Source: Caenorhabditis remanei (Eukaryota > Nematoda > Chromadorea > Rhabditida > Rhabditidae). From it: DNA of 64,000 nt. The notes below the pieces were generated by a model that was given only the letters and a program-made list of their open reading frames with translations, had not been told where the DNA came from and did not search any database. The stretch spans positions 7,564,001 to 7,628,000 of the forward strand of contig NC_071332.1 in assembly GCF_010183535.1 (NCBI RefSeq), read 5' to 3'. Shown one piece after another: positions 24,380 to 37,108 of this stretch. Numbering within the stretch: position 1 is the stretch's first letter; the number at the start of each line of letters is the position of its first letter. A program made the translations under genes and the position numbers.

Positions 24380-26315
24380 ATGGGTGGATATCTTTCTCAT
24401 CTAAAAGCTGAACCCCTTCCCGGAGTCCTGAACGCATCTTGTGGTCCTGTCAAAGGAAATTGCTATCGCCATGTAAGCATTTCAAAAGTTGAAAAATTTT
24501 CTAATTTTATAATAATCAGGGTGACAAAACTGTGAATGGATACCTTGGAATCCCGTATGCTCAACCTCCAATCGGAAAACTTCGATTCGAGAAACCAGTT
24601 CCAGCAGATAATTGGACAGAACCAAGAGACTGTACTCAATACGGACCGAGATGTCCACCATCTGGAGCTGGCCATGAGAGAGGTTTCATTGCCGAAAGAG
24701 ATGTTCCAGATGAGGAAAAGTGTTTGACTGTGAATGTTTTTGTTCCGGGGTGGGAATCAGAGGAATTTGTGAGTATTAATTTCGAAGTTTAGCTCAGAGA
24801 TTCTATAAATATTTTCAGAAAAACAAGCGACCTGTTATGGTTTATGTGCACGGAGGCGGATTCGAAGTTTCCTCTTCTAGAGAATTCTGTGACTACTCAA
24901 TGTCAAGTACTCTTCCAATGAAAGATGTCATTCTGGTCACCCTCAACTACCGTCTTGGAATTCTTGGATTCTTTACAACAGGAGATGAAGTATGCCGTGG
25001 AAATTTTGGATTGTGGGATCAAACTCTTGCTCTCAAATGGGTCCAGAAACATATTGTTTCTTTCGGAGGAGACCCAAACAATGTGACACTTTTCGGACAA
25101 AGTGCAGGAGGAGCTTGTGTTGATTTACTCACTTTGAGTCCTCATTCTAGAGGTGAGAAGAGTTTTTCACAAAAAAACTTCATTCTTAATTTCAGATTTG
25201 TTCCAAAAAATTGTGCCAATGTCTGGCTCTGCATTGTGTGAATTTGCAATTAGAACTGCAAAAAATGAAGCGGAAGTGTTTGATGACATGGTTGCTAAAC
25301 TTGGTTTCACTGGATCAGGTATGACTCATTTCATTTCTACTTCATAATCACCTATTTAATAATTAAAAATTTTAGGATCGAAAGAAAGATTGGAGTTTAT
25401 GAGAAACCTTCCATGCAAGAAACTGGTTAGCAAGACTGGTTTCCAGTACAATAAATCTGGATTCATGAGCATGTGCCCTAATTATGACGGAGATTTCTTC
25501 CCGAAACCACTAGATGAGCTCAGAAAAGACGCGTCCAAAAGAATCATGATGACTGGAATCGCTGGAAATGAAGGCATTCTTTTTGGTATGGTATTCTCAT
25601 GACTTATAAATCTCTAATTCTAAAATTTTCAGCATTCAACCATTCCACATACAGCAATTATACCGAACTGTTGCAACAAAAAATTGCGGAAGACTACAAA
25701 GAAGATGTCGTGGATGATGTGGAAGGTGTTCGTAAGGAAATTTTTGATTACTACACAAAAGATATTCCAAATGACGATGATACTATGATGAGAAGAGCTG
25801 CAGAGTTCGTAGGAGACTCTGTTTTCCATACTGGACAGTTGGCAACTGCTGAAAGTGCAGCAAGGCATGGAGATGAAGTGTGGTTCTATAAATTTGATTA
25901 CTGTAATCCTGATGGTTTTGGACCGGTGAGAGATGCACTTCCATATGTTGGTCAGTTTATTCAAGTTTATTTTAAAAACATTTTAAAAGTTTCAGCTCCA
26001 ACTCATGGTATCGAGCTTCGCTACCTCTTCGGAGATGGAATTTTCAGCAAGTTCGAACCAACTGAAGAAGAATTGAAGATGCTTGACAAGCTGACAACTA
26101 TTTTCTCGAACTTTGCCAAGTATGGAAATCCTAACGAGACTGGCTCCACGAAATGGGAGAAATATGATCTGAATCGTCCTGGAAGGCATTATAGAATCAG
26201 TTATCCAGACAGCGGAATGGAAGATGATTATTGTGGTGGGAGATGGAAGTTCCTTGAGGAAATCAGAAAGAAGAATAGATGCTTCCAGGCTAACGTTTAT
26301 GGAAAGAAAATCTGA
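24380..26315 (+). CDS. type-B carboxylesterase, tandem copy 4
   Basis: Seven exons (24380-24472, 24520-24768, 24819-25152, 25196-25318, 25376-25585, 25633-25950, 25996-26315) encode 548 residues. HGGGF, Ser209 in GQSAGG, Glu in AGNEG and His in PTHGIEL form the expected active site. Start MGGYLSHL follows a trans-splice-like TTTTATAG. It has lost the intron that splits KYG-NPN in the other three copies. The GATA site just upstream fits intestinal expression, common for worm esterases. Its 3' end faces egl-46 on the opposite strand. Confidence 0.92.
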
Positions 26316-26948
26316 ATAGTTTTGTAGTACTCTGTAAATAAAATTATTTCTTTTTTTTTTGAGTTTTAGCTTGGTTCACATCCTCTTGATTTATATGGAA
26401 AGTCAGTACTGTAATGATTCAACCAACTCTATTTATAAAGTTATAAACACAAGATTAATACAATTGTACAATAAATTGAGGGGAGGGGGGGGGGCTGGTC
26501 CAGTTTGCAGAGAAACTACCATGACTAGAGATCACATCGTACGGCTTGAAGGGATTATTCGAGATGGGGAACATGACAGTTCCGAGGTTATAATGAGATT
26601 ATATAAGTAGAGAAAAAGAAGTGGAAACATTGACTAGAATCACTTTCAGCAAAAAGAAAACATGAGAACGACGCTCTGGAATGTAGACGAAGTACGAAGA
26701 AATGCATGTACTGCGGGAAAAAATAATGCTGCGAAATGACGCAAAGAGGAACTTATGGCATGACTAGAATTCACTCAGCAATTGAAAAAAGGGAGATCTG
26801 TGACAAGATCAAGAAGATTATCTGATAGGAGATCAATGGGAAAGCCAAAGAAAAGACGAGGTCAACTCGGAAGATACGTGGGATAGAAATGGGATAGACT
26901 TGATAATAGTTGACCGGGGATGACTATAATGGTGAATACACGGATGAA
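26316..26948. other. convergent 3' region of esterase 4 and egl-46
   Basis: 633 bases between converging genes, so it holds both 3' UTRs (AATAAA near 26337 for the esterase). A run of G with one A lies at about 26480-26494; on the egl-46 strand it is C-rich. No coding evidence. Confidence 0.4.
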
Positions 26949-28786
26949 TTACATTGTAGGGATGACTCTTGAGAGAAGATCTTGAAGAGGTGATCGTTGA
27001 CACGTTGTTGAGTGCAATTTGAGCATCTTCTTCGAGGGAAACGAGTTGAAGCAGGTGGGACAGGAGACAACGGATTGTGTTGGTGGAGAGGAGGCTCCGA
27101 ACTCATTACGAGGCTTATGCCAACGACGATGTGATGCCAAATTGGCCGGACACGAGAACACCTGCAAAAACCAAATTGTGTTTCTTTGGAAGCCGGAAGC
27201 TGAGAAGACGATGGGACAGCTGGTTGGATTGTAAAGAAGCCGGCTCTCAGCAGGGGGTGTCGATAAACAGAATAAGCAAGGAGACCGACTCGCGAAGAGC
27301 ACAGGATTACTGTTTTGTCAAGTGGGTACCCGCGGATTAAGACGTTTGTATTCCTATGACGGTACAAGAGTCGTCAGTAAGCGATATTGACAGGTGCATA
27401 GAATTGGGTGAGGTACTACATGATTTCTTGAGTACCATCGACTAACGTAACCAGTTCGGATTTGAAATTCAGAATTCTATATGAACAACTATCGTGTGTA
27501 CCACATCTCGGTTAATCCAATCTCCCCTCTTCCCCTATTTGTGTCGTAATTATCCAAAAAACAAACCTTGTCACAATCGGGACATTTGTATTCCTCGTGC
27601 GCAATTCTTGGACATTTGTGTTGTGCCAGCTTGAAGACATCATCGTATTTCACCTTGCACAGCCGGCAGATACAGTCTCCAATGACGTTCGGAATCTCAT
27701 CGATCTTTTGTCTCGACTCTTCTGTCACCTGAAATGGAATTAATTGTTATGAGATACACGAAGCTTCTCGCTATTGACAGGCGATTGGATAGAAGCCGTA
27801 TTCTTAATTATTGATGCAACTCACCTCAACATATGCTGCTGTCTCATCCAACATATCCGCTTCCTTTTGGAGTTCCTCCACACATTTCACATCAGTCTCC
27901 TTCTGAAAAACAAAAATGAGCATTATATCTCGGTGTCATTAGCCGTAAATCAAGCACACGCTCCATGAGACGGTTGTCACAGAATGCCGCAGGAAAGGGA
28001 CAAAAGTGGCAGACGGTCGCCAGTCAGCGGGTGGTAATTAACCCTTGAAGCTTTTGCTCCTTCTTTTTTCTGCGCCGCACCGCCCTTCCGTCCCTTCTGT
28101 CTTTTTTCTTTCAAAAGAGAGCTCTCATATGCTAATCACGTCTAATTAACGAAATCGGTGCCGAATATTTCACAAAAAGAGAGGAAGAAGCTTAGAAGAA
28201 ACCGATCAAAGGGCTTACCTTAATGAACATTCCACTGACGGGAGAACTGGTTACAGTATCTTCGTGGAGCTTTCGGAGTTTGGTTTTCTTTGGTTCAGAA
28301 GCCAATTGACGTTTTCGGGATGGAGTTACGAGTGATGGATCCTTGAGATCAATGTTCTCCGGGAACAACTGAAAGAGGGAGAGTTTAGGATGTCATGAAT
28401 GATTGTGCAAAAACTATCTAAAAGACTTGAACTAGATTCATACCTTGAACAGTTTGAAACGACATTGGACGTTATTTCGGTAATTCGGTTTCCACTAGCA
28501 ATAAAATATCACGAGTCATGACAATCTAACTTACCGTTTGTGGAGTGAACTTCGAACTGAATTGAAGCTGTTGCTGCTGAATCTGGTAGAGAGCTAGCAT
28601 CTGTTGAACCAAACTGGGATTCCAGAACATTGGCATTGTTGAGAAGTTGGTTTGTGTTGAACAATCATATTCGAATCCCTTATCCAAGTTCTCATCGTTA
28701 GATATTGTAGAAGTCGTCGATGGAACGGGACTCGGGTTCGTCGACGATAGTATTGCTTTGACCCAAAAGTCACCCATAGGCACCAT
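26949..28786 (-). CDS. egl-46: EGL-46 zinc-finger transcription factor (INSM1 family)
   Basis: Six exons (28786-28535, 28494-28444, 28368-28219, 27902-27825, 27728-27567, 27161-26949) give 301 residues. The N-terminus MVPMGDFWVKAILSS and the Q-rich region match EGL-46 as remembered. Three zinc-finger-like units follow: C198-C201 with H214 and C216; a classic C2H2 finger with C226, C229, H242 and H246, split by an intron; and a third with C265, C268, H281 and C285. A basic patch, PSRKRQLASEPKKTK, could be a nuclear signal. EGL-46 works with EGL-44 in neuron fate and cell-cycle exit in C. elegans. It is the insulinoma-associated protein relative. Confidence 0.92.
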
Positions 28787-31700
28787 GGCCTTCTGAAATT
28801 ATAATTTAAGAAAACAGTAATGATACGAAGATGAAGAAAACGGGAGGATTACGGTAGATGAGAAATGAAAATCGAGTGTCTCCGACTCTGACCGTCTGGT
28901 GTCCTCAATTGACCGTGGCATGTACACACTAACCTCCTTTTATATGGGAAGGCACCAGGCTGGCAGCTGCTGCTCCCGAGTCTCCGCCCAGAAGACACCT
29001 CACAGTGAAGAAAGAAGAAGGGAGCGAGCAATTAACATGGAAATTGGGTCGAGATTTTTGGTATTGGGAAGAAATGGAACACCACGTCAGTGCAGTTATC
29101 AAATAAATCTGACATCATGGAAATAACATTTTTGAGTGGAAAGGCGAAAAGAAAAAAGTAGATGTGATTTTATGATAATACAGTTGCGTTTAGAATTTAG
29201 AAGTTTAGAAGTTTTTTTTTCGTTTAGAAGTTTACCGGAAAGTGATTACCGGTAAGCACACACTGGACAGAAGTAATATAGCAAAATCATTATATTTCAC
29301 TATTATGGAACAAAAGAGGATTTTAGCTTCGAATAATTAAATTTTATGATCTTTCTATATAGAGAATTGTTACGCAAAAAATATAAAATGGGTGTAGGGT
29401 TACTGTAACTACATACGGTACTGTAGATTTTCATGCACTGAACGTCTCCAAATTCTTGAACATCTTCTATTATATTCCGAAAGTTTCACTCCTATTCTCA
29501 TAAAATTTTTATATTCGAGGTACATAAATCTCAATCTTTTCCTCAATACCACCCAATAAAACTGTTGTAAATGGTCCACCAGGTGTCTCCTATCCATCCA
29601 CCTAATTGAAGAACAATACGTGTTACGGAACACTTGTATAACTCCACACGTAATATGAAGGCGTCAATTAGAAGACGTTCATTCCCTCTTCTTCTTTCAA
29701 TCGCCCAAATTGTTTACCACTTGTTGCAAGCTCTCGCTCCTTTTCTCTCGAGTCAATCACTTTCCTGTATTGGGTGGCAACCGGCGGAGACGAGGCAGGT
29801 GTCTCCTGGTGTCTCTTGGGACGAGCCGCCCGTGTTTGGAAGTGCTTATGATGACCAAGAAGAAGAAGAGCATAAATTAAAAAGTGAAGAGTGCATTAGC
29901 AGGGACACGGCGCCGATGGGACGATGACACCCGAATGTGACGGTGCCAGGAACGCGTTCGGGTGTTCCGATTTGTCGCCATGACGATGGGGAGCGAGACG
30001 AAAAATGGACAGGTTAGATGGAAAATTCTCTCAGGATGCTCCCATTAGGAAGACGGAAGGGATCGGGGATGGAAAATTCTGAAATTTTTGAGATGCTAGT
30101 TTGGAACACAGATCCAATTCATCATGATCTAATTTATTATCTGAAACTCCACATTGCTTCCACATTACCATTCATCTACCGTCTGTCAGCTGTCCTTCCC
30201 TTTCTATGCCCAATTAGTCGCATGTTGATGAATACCTAAGAGATAATCAATCAGTCAGCATGTCGTGCCCATGCAGCCGGCCCCCCGCACCTAGACCATC
30301 TGTACGTTCCCTTGGCAAACACCCGTATCATTTCGATTTGCATATACTGTACTACTTGCATCTGTCGTCTTGTCTGTCGTCGCAAGAATAACAAATCGAC
30401 GGAATGGGTGGGTGCCATCCTTCATTCATCGAAATCGACACCTGTTCGAGAATCGGTAACGTGCCAATTAGCACTTGGAAAAGTGTAGGTTATCCGAAAG
30501 AAGACAGATGCAGTCCATGCCCTTCGGTGAGCTCGGGTCAATCCCATCCAATTACTGTAAGCCCAAGGGATCAGTGACGATAAGGAGGCAGGTTGTGAAG
30601 TGTGACAAAAGAAGCGGAAGAGAAGACTGGTAACGTAAACAACAAATCTGCAACGATTTTGATTTTAAATGCATTTGAGAGCACCAATAGACCAAGAGAG
30701 CACCGAAATGAAGTGTCAATCAAAAATCCTCCGGAAGAGTGGAGAAACTGGAGGTGTGTTTGTGCATTGAAGAGCTTCTGGGGACCTGCTGCCACACATG
30801 CGTACCCGGGAGACAAACAATGAATAATAGATGACGAAATGGGGTACCGAGATATATGGGTGACATGTTCTAGCTTATAATATTGTTACATGCTTCCCCA
30901 ACAACCTGTCCGGTAGGCATCACCACCTTCTGTTGACAGAATTTTCACATATTTCATTCAGGTCTTGAGAAGCATTTCGAGGGATTCTCATTTTTCAGAG
31001 ACTTCACTGTCCTACCGTTAATGCTTCCAAATTATGACAAATTCTGAATGAATTGTTTGCTTGACATGAAGATTCACACTACTAAGTAATGGTTATTGTT
31101 CATGAAGACACGAGTTTCATAATCCGAAACGAAATTAGTTGTTTGAATGAAGTTCTTAAAGAGTTGATAGTCTTCCAATTAGTTGGAATGCGGATTAAAG
31201 GAACAGTGTCCGCCATCTCGCGCACCACTTTTCATTTCGTCCGCATCTGTCCAGAGCTGTCAGCATTCATTCCCTAAATCCCCTAACCAAAGGGATTTTC
31301 ATGGTAAATTTGGGGACCCTAAACGGAAGGAAAACAGCTGGAATGGATAAGTGTGGTGACCGGGTCATTGGAAGCCACCTGCTCGGGTGCACAGTGCGCG
31401 AAACTGAATGCCTTTCCCCTCAATTATGCTGAATAGTGCCAGTGGTGTCTGCATTGGTATTATGGGGGTGAGGTAATTAAGTGGACAAGGGATAAGTGGT
31501 CATGTTATGGGTCAAACACACACACAAACGAGACTGATACACATTGAGGAGAGGAGGGGCAGGTGTTCGTTTTAGGTGGATGAATGACGGGACAAACTGG
31601 GTCACTTCCGATCGAGATCAGTTCAGATTATGGTCAGAGGTGGAGGGACCTGCTTCTATCACTCGTATATCGAATTTTAGTCCTGCAAAACATGTAGCTG

Positions 31701-32591
31701 GATGAATATCAAAACTGAGTCCATGTCACGAACAAATTGAGATCAAATTCATACGATCGTATTATAGCACTATTTGGATTTGAAGTTTGCCAAGAACGAG
31801 TGTCCTAAGTATATCTGTAATGTGAGAAGTTGCAATCAAATACATTTCAATTTAATTACTTCATTGAATCTTTAAATTCAACATGTAGACAGTTGATCCA
31901 AGAACATTTCCCAAAAGTATCTACTTTTTCTGAAAATATATAACTATCCATCAATCAAATTCGTTCCAGTTCCTTCTCTTTTTTTCCCAACACTCATATA
32001 TTTTGAAATCCAGATATCGGCTTCAACTAATGAACCCTCAACAAATATGAGAAATTGTGTTCATTTCAAATATGAGAAATTGTGTTCATTTCATACCCCA
32101 AAACGTCCAGTTTTTATGAGCGTATTTCCTGTGCTTGCCGCATTTCGAAAGAAAGTGACAGTTTGTATTGGTGCCAGTGATCGAGTAGATAAATGAAGGG
32201 GGTGGGTGAGGAATAAAAAGAAGAAGGAAGACATGCAAATGTCATGGTATGGCGAATTGGACGAGAAGAAAAAGAAGAAGAAGACCGAGTCGAAAAGCAG
32301 ATGTTTTAGTGGCCGAAGCGGGCAGATGGACACGTTTATGCCTCAAGAGAGATGTGCTCGAACCAATAATGTGTTCATTGAGAAAAAGGGAACGGATGAG
32401 AGGAAAACAAACGGCAGTGAATACTCGTAATCAGTTGGAATACAAGTGGGAAGGGGGGAAAGAGATTGATATAAAGAGTCTGGAAATGTAGACTCTGGAA
32501 TCACAAAATGCAGTCATATAATGACTATAGTTGGGGAAGTAAAATATAGAATTGAAGCATAAAACAAATCATAACAAGAACAAATTATTAA
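28787..32591. other. long non-coding stretch upstream of egl-46
   Basis: About 3.8 kb between the egl-46 start and the 3' end of the MFS transporter, both on the minus strand. Several less AT-rich, complex blocks (roughly 29.6-30.6 kb and 31.2-31.7 kb) look like candidate enhancers, as expected for a gene with restricted neuronal expression. No splice-consistent coding sequence was found. Confidence 0.45.
32043..32092. repeat. tandem 25-bp duplication
   Basis: Two exact adjacent copies of a 25-base unit containing ATGAGAAATTGTGTTCATTT. Recent slippage-type duplication in non-coding DNA. Confidence 0.7.
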
Positions 32592-34451
32592 TTAGGCTTC
32601 TTCTTTATTAACTTCATATTTGATCGTCTTTTCATTAGCCTCTGCCATGGTATACTCGGCTGGTTTATCGGTGAAAACGCAGAGAGCAAGAGTGTTCGCC
32701 TGGAAAATTTTCATCAGATTCAGCAAAAAGCATCCCAAAAAAACACTTACCGTAACCATGATTCCTCCAAGAATACACAAGACAATTCTCCATTGTACTG
32801 GACTGTCTTCGTTCTTGACAATAGCAGCCACCAATGCAGGTCCAGTGATCAATGCGACTGATTTCATCCATTGAATTGTTGAAATGACGACGTGGGCGAA
32901 TTGTCTGGAAGTTGAATATTGTATAAAAGTTCAAATTCATATTTTTTAAATACCTGGTATGAAGAGTTGCACATTTGTAGAATCCGGCCACGTTCAATGA
33001 CAAGCAGCAGAAAATAAATGAGAAAAGAACGACGGAAACATAGTGGTATGATTGAGGAATGAAGCCGAGGAGACCAATCAGAAAACCAACGAGACCGACT
33101 GAAACTGTGTTGAAGAAGAGCATTTTGCCACGCTCGGAGAAACATCTAAAATCAAGAAAGTAAATATTTCAGCTGATCAAAAAAACTACTGTACTCACTT
33201 TGCCTTGTCACTGATAATTCCTCCGACTAGTTTGAGTGGGAGAGGGAAAAAGACAGAAAGTGCAAGAAGGAATCCAGTTTCGGCAACACTGAACTTCAGA
33301 ATTCTATTGAAAAATATTGGTGCGTAGGTGTGCAAGAAGACAATGATCGACATTTCAGCGAACGCATTCAACCAGACACAAAGAACGATTGGTGATGTGA
33401 GAAGTTTCTGAAAATAAATGATAAAAAATTTAGAATGTTTGGAGGATTCTTACTTTGTAAGGAACATCAACATTCTTAGTGTTCAAATGCTGTTCCGATT
33501 TGTTCTTCTGAATTTTTCGAAGTTCTACAGAAGACACTCGACTCGACTTCTGTGGATCATCAGTGTATACGATAGCCCACAGAATGAAGAAGACAAAGCC
33601 CATTGCGGCATGAGCATAAAATGCGGTACGCCATCCGAACCCTTCACAGATCTGTATTCAAAATTATTTATTGTTATTCCCTAAACTGCTAAACTGACCA
33701 CTCCTGATATAGCGTTTGTCAAAACAGATGAGAAGTTGGTGAAAGATGTCAAGGCTCCGAGGAAGATTGCCGTTTCAGAAAGAGGTGCCCATCTGACAGT
33801 CAGCAGACCGATCGCCGCGAAGTCTGCAGCAAAAGCAAGACCCTGCAAGAGATAATGGAGGTCATATCACTTATAATCAGTTGTCAAATAATCAATGAGA
33901 AAATAACACAAACCTGACAGAAGCGTGCGACGAGAAGTGCGTGAAAAGAGGTTTGCGCGGCCAGTGGGATCAAAGTTGTCGCGATGACCGAGACTATTCC
34001 GGCTATGAAGAATGTCCATCTGAATATTACTCATGTTTGTTCTCTTTTTGTGGCTGTTCTATCATTCTTGCGTTAGGAAAGTTTTCACACTTTCATAAAT
34101 GTTTTTTGGATAAAATTACCTTCCTCCAAACCGGACAAACACATAGTTTACCGGAAAAGTGCCCATAATTGTACCGGCTGCCACTGCCCACATTATATAT
34201 TTTTTTTCATTTGGAGTATAATCGAACAAACTGACAGGAGAGGTCTGAAATCATATCTGAGGGTTAAGAGTTCTTATTTTCAGATTCAAGATTCTCACCT
34301 CATTTCCCCGGTCATCTCTCGTAAAACTCATATCATTTTTCATACAAATAAATGTAAAGTTCATGACAACATAGTTGGAACAAACGGATACAAGACATAA
34401 AAAGCCAACGAATACAACGAGAACTCGATATTTGTTGGAGAGAAGGCTCAT
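32592..34451 (-). CDS. MFS transporter, SLC17-like (phosphate/organic anion type)
   Basis: Nine exons (34451-34299, 34244-34120, 34019-33914, 33842-33699, 33651-33454, 33407-33199, 33145-32954, 32904-32751, 32699-32592) encode 462 residues with about 12 hydrophobic segments. The N-terminal cytosolic stub precedes TM1 (VLVVFVGFLCLVSVCSNYVV), followed by an extracellular loop. RFCQG after TM4 and the central loop with DDPQKSSRVSS are usual for the SLC17 anion transporter group. The tail ends in a charged segment KYEVNKEEA. Worm members move phosphate, glutamate or other anions; the substrate here cannot be told from sequence. The syntenic C. elegans gene, as remembered, is an SLC17-type transporter. 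Confidence 0.85.
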
Positions 34452-36126
34452 ATTGTTGTATCTGAATATGAATATTGGTATGGAATGAATGGATAACACC
34501 GTTTATATGTTCTCGCTGGAATCATATTATATGGAAAAATGGGGGTGGAGTTTGAATGATGAGTCAGTGAAAAGAAGAGAGAACAGATGGAGACTAAACA
34601 TGGAAAATAAGAGAGAGAAACATGAGAGAAGGTTCAATAAGATCTGAATATTGTTCTGGAAATTCATTCAGGAATCAATTCGGTAAGAAATAGGAACTTT
34701 GGGAATTAAAATAATTCGACCTTGAGAAGTTATGTGTTCTGAAGCGTTGAATTTCAGATCATTGAATTAGGAAGAACGAACAAAAAGTCAAAAAACAAAA
34801 AGTGATGTTCTCATTATTTCTTGTGTGAATGATGACGACGGTTCAGTTGACTAACTAAATACAATTTGAAGAAAAGTGATCAGACTAAACGAAATGAAGT
34901 CAATGAAGGAAAAGGAAGGGAAGTGAACAGTTTATAAGAGTCAGCTCCACAGGTGCAGATTTCAGAAATTCTGGAAGAGATGCTTGAAATCAATTAATTG
35001 AACTTTTTCCGGCAAATTATTGGGAATTTGATTCAAAAGGAATTGGGACTGAATAAAATACTTTATCTGAAGTTAAAATGGTTGTATTTATTTTTCGATA
35101 GTCAAAAATGAACAGTAACGATCCGAAGTTGTTTTATTGAATTTGAATCAAAAGAAGACAGAAAGTCTCGACCCGCAATGATCTATCATTTCCATTGTCT
35201 CCACCTCCTCCTACTCCTCTTTCTATATATTTTGATGACATGATAATTTGTAAAGAACAAGTCTTTGACTCTCTCTCACCAATTCAAAGATATCTGTTTC
35301 GCGAAAAAAATCACGGCGTCATAGATCAGAATGTTCGGCGAACTGGGATTACAAATCAGAAAGAGAGAGGTTGTTCTCCCGGAAAGGTCAAAAAAGATGG
35401 AGAACTGATGTGAGTATCCACCAGAAAATGACCAGATGGAAGAGTCGTGAGAAACACTAATCTGTTTGTTCCATTGATACAAAACTGTCTTTGCTTTTCA
35501 CTGTTTTTGTAGGTTTTTCTGTTTGTTTGATTCTTTTTGATTCTTTTTGACGAACGTCCAAAAAACATATAATGGTATTTTCCAATTCATTCCTGTCACC
35601 AAAAGTTCAGGGTGACTTTTAAAAATGATTCAGGTTGAACGTTGTTTGATTTTCACAGGGTTTCATCATTTCATCATTCGAAAAGTTTTTGATGTTCAAA
35701 AACGATTATCCAACAATGAACATGCAGGGTAATTGGATGCTGGCGGACGAGAATTCATGACAATTTTTGATCCGTCAGTAAACTTTTTCGTTTCTTTGTT
35801 TTATTGGTGAGCTGAATTGTGGTGATGTGAGTTTATTAACTGGTTCGCTTTGGATATCAGCTTGGTTGGTCAAACTGTCTAGGTTTATCTCATTTGACTG
35901 ACTCTGACGAATACTTTTGAGGAATCAAGCAACTTAAAATTTCTTGCATTTTCATTAACTCTCAAAATATCGCCTTGTTATAAATCATATGATCAATATA
36001 TTGAATAATTATTTATAGAAATGATTGAAATGACAATTATACAATATTAGTAGGATTTTCAAAAATTAGTAGGACATTTCAAGATTTAGTAGGACTTGTG
36101 TAATGTACATGGTGATCATCAAAGGT
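34452..36126. other. intergenic, MFS transporter upstream and mtl-1 downstream
   Basis: 1.7 kb of AT-rich sequence. It must hold the MFS transporter promoter and the mtl-1 3' UTR. A three-copy 19-20 base repeat at 36046-36095 is listed separately. No gene was seen. Confidence 0.4.
36046..36095. repeat. three-copy 19-20 bp repeat in the mtl-1 3' region
   Basis: The core TTAGTAGGA recurs at spacings of 19 and 20 bases, 30-80 bases past the mtl-1 stop codon and so probably inside its 3' UTR. Confidence 0.55.
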
Positions 36127-36600
36127 TTAGTGAGCAGCAGCAGTTCCCTGATGAGAATGAGTCAAGTCACCGCATTGTTTCTGATCAGCACAGTGACAAT
36201 TGGCACATTTGCAGTCTCCTTTGCATCCAGCTGGACAGCATTTCTTCTCACTTGCCTCCTCACAACAGAACTTCTCACAACATTTGTCACCGGAGCATTC
36301 ACATTTGTCTCCACATTTGCAGTGCTTGTTTTTACAGTCTGAAATAGGAATTTATATTTATAATAATTTGGAATTATGATTTTGGAACTGTTGATCCAAG
36401 AACCTCAATACATTCATTACACTTTATGGTATTCTGGAAACAAAATCTACATCATAAATTGCTCAATTTTTATGGAGATTCCTCTAATCAAACAATAAAG
36501 CAATATGATCTTGAATCTAAGGAATAACTAGATCAGCAGAAAAATCTAGAATTCAAAAAAATAATTTTTTAAATTAGAACTCACCACACTTACAACCCAT
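36127..36600 (-). CDS. mtl-1: metallothionein MTL-1
   Basis: Two exons (36600-36585 and 36338-36127) encode 75 residues. The first exon is only 16 nt (M-G-C-K-C plus one base) and the intron is phase 1. The protein is Cys-rich ([38 protein letters not shown]) and ends in a His-containing tail ([11 protein letters not shown]) typical of MTL-1 rather than MTL-2. It binds zinc and cadmium through Cys thiolates in the cytosol. In C. elegans mtl-1 is expressed in pharynx and intestine and is a DAF-16 target. The upstream DAF-16-type and GATA sites listed here agree with this. Confidence 0.96.
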
Positions 36601-36670
36601 GATTCTTTGTTTCAGCCGAAATGAGCTACCTCCTCTTTATTTTGCTGCCTTTTTATTCTTTTTTCTCTAG

Positions 36671-36678
36671 TTGTTTAC
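36671..36678 (+). promoter_or_regulatory. DAF-16 binding element TTGTTTAC
   Basis: Exact match to the FOXO consensus (GTAAACAA on the minus strand), 71 bases upstream of the mtl-1 ATG. mtl-1 is a well-known DAF-16-activated gene in C. elegans, which makes a chance match less likely. Confidence 0.6.
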
Positions 36679-36688
36679 CATTCATATT

Positions 36689-36694
36689 TGATAA
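36689..36694 (+). promoter_or_regulatory. GATA site TGATAA
   Basis: GATA core 11 bases beyond the DAF-16-type element, about 90 bases upstream of the mtl-1 ATG. GATA elements are required for intestinal metallothionein expression in C. elegans. Confidence 0.5.
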
Positions 36695-36908
36695 AAAGGG
36701 GTGGTCTGTCACAATGTACAAATTGGAGATCATAAGATTTTGAGAGGCCAAATAACAATTACGTGTGCGCATTTGCTCGTTGGTCCTGAGCTCTCCTACG
36801 CTCTCCTTCTATTTTTTAATCCCTCATGCGTGTTTTTGTTTGTTTTCGAACGTTTAGTAGAGTATAGCAAAGGTTTTTCTATTCCCATCTAAGTTCTAGT
36901 TTCTGCTT

Positions 36909-36916
36909 TTATCAGT
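36909..36916 (-). promoter_or_regulatory. GATA (ELT-2-type) site ACTGATAA
   Basis: Extended intestinal GATA consensus on the minus strand, about 310 bases upstream of the mtl-1 ATG. Confidence 0.45.
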
Positions 36917-37108
36917 TAATGACCATGCAACATCTCAAGTACCGTTGAGTTGAGGGTTGTGACGTTTCTAGCACAACATTCAACACGTGTTTCGTTCCGT
37001 TCTGAATTAAATAATATGTTTTATTCAAACAAGAAAAACGGAGATAAGGAAAGAATTATAGATCGGAATTTAGTAGGGTGGGGAAGGTCGAAAGTTCCAT
37101 TATCAGAA

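Larger units (their letters stand above)
36601..37108. promoter_or_regulatory. mtl-1 promoter region
   Basis: 508 bases between mtl-1 and the upstream metallothionein-like gene. It contains an A/T-rich box AATAAAAAG near 36645-36655 on the minus strand, a DAF-16-type site and two GATA sites (separate entries). Confidence 0.5.

Noticed and set aside
26480..26494. G-quadruplex regulator of egl-46
   Set aside because: It is one interrupted G-run in a convergent 3' region rather than four separated runs; simple slippage is enough to explain it.
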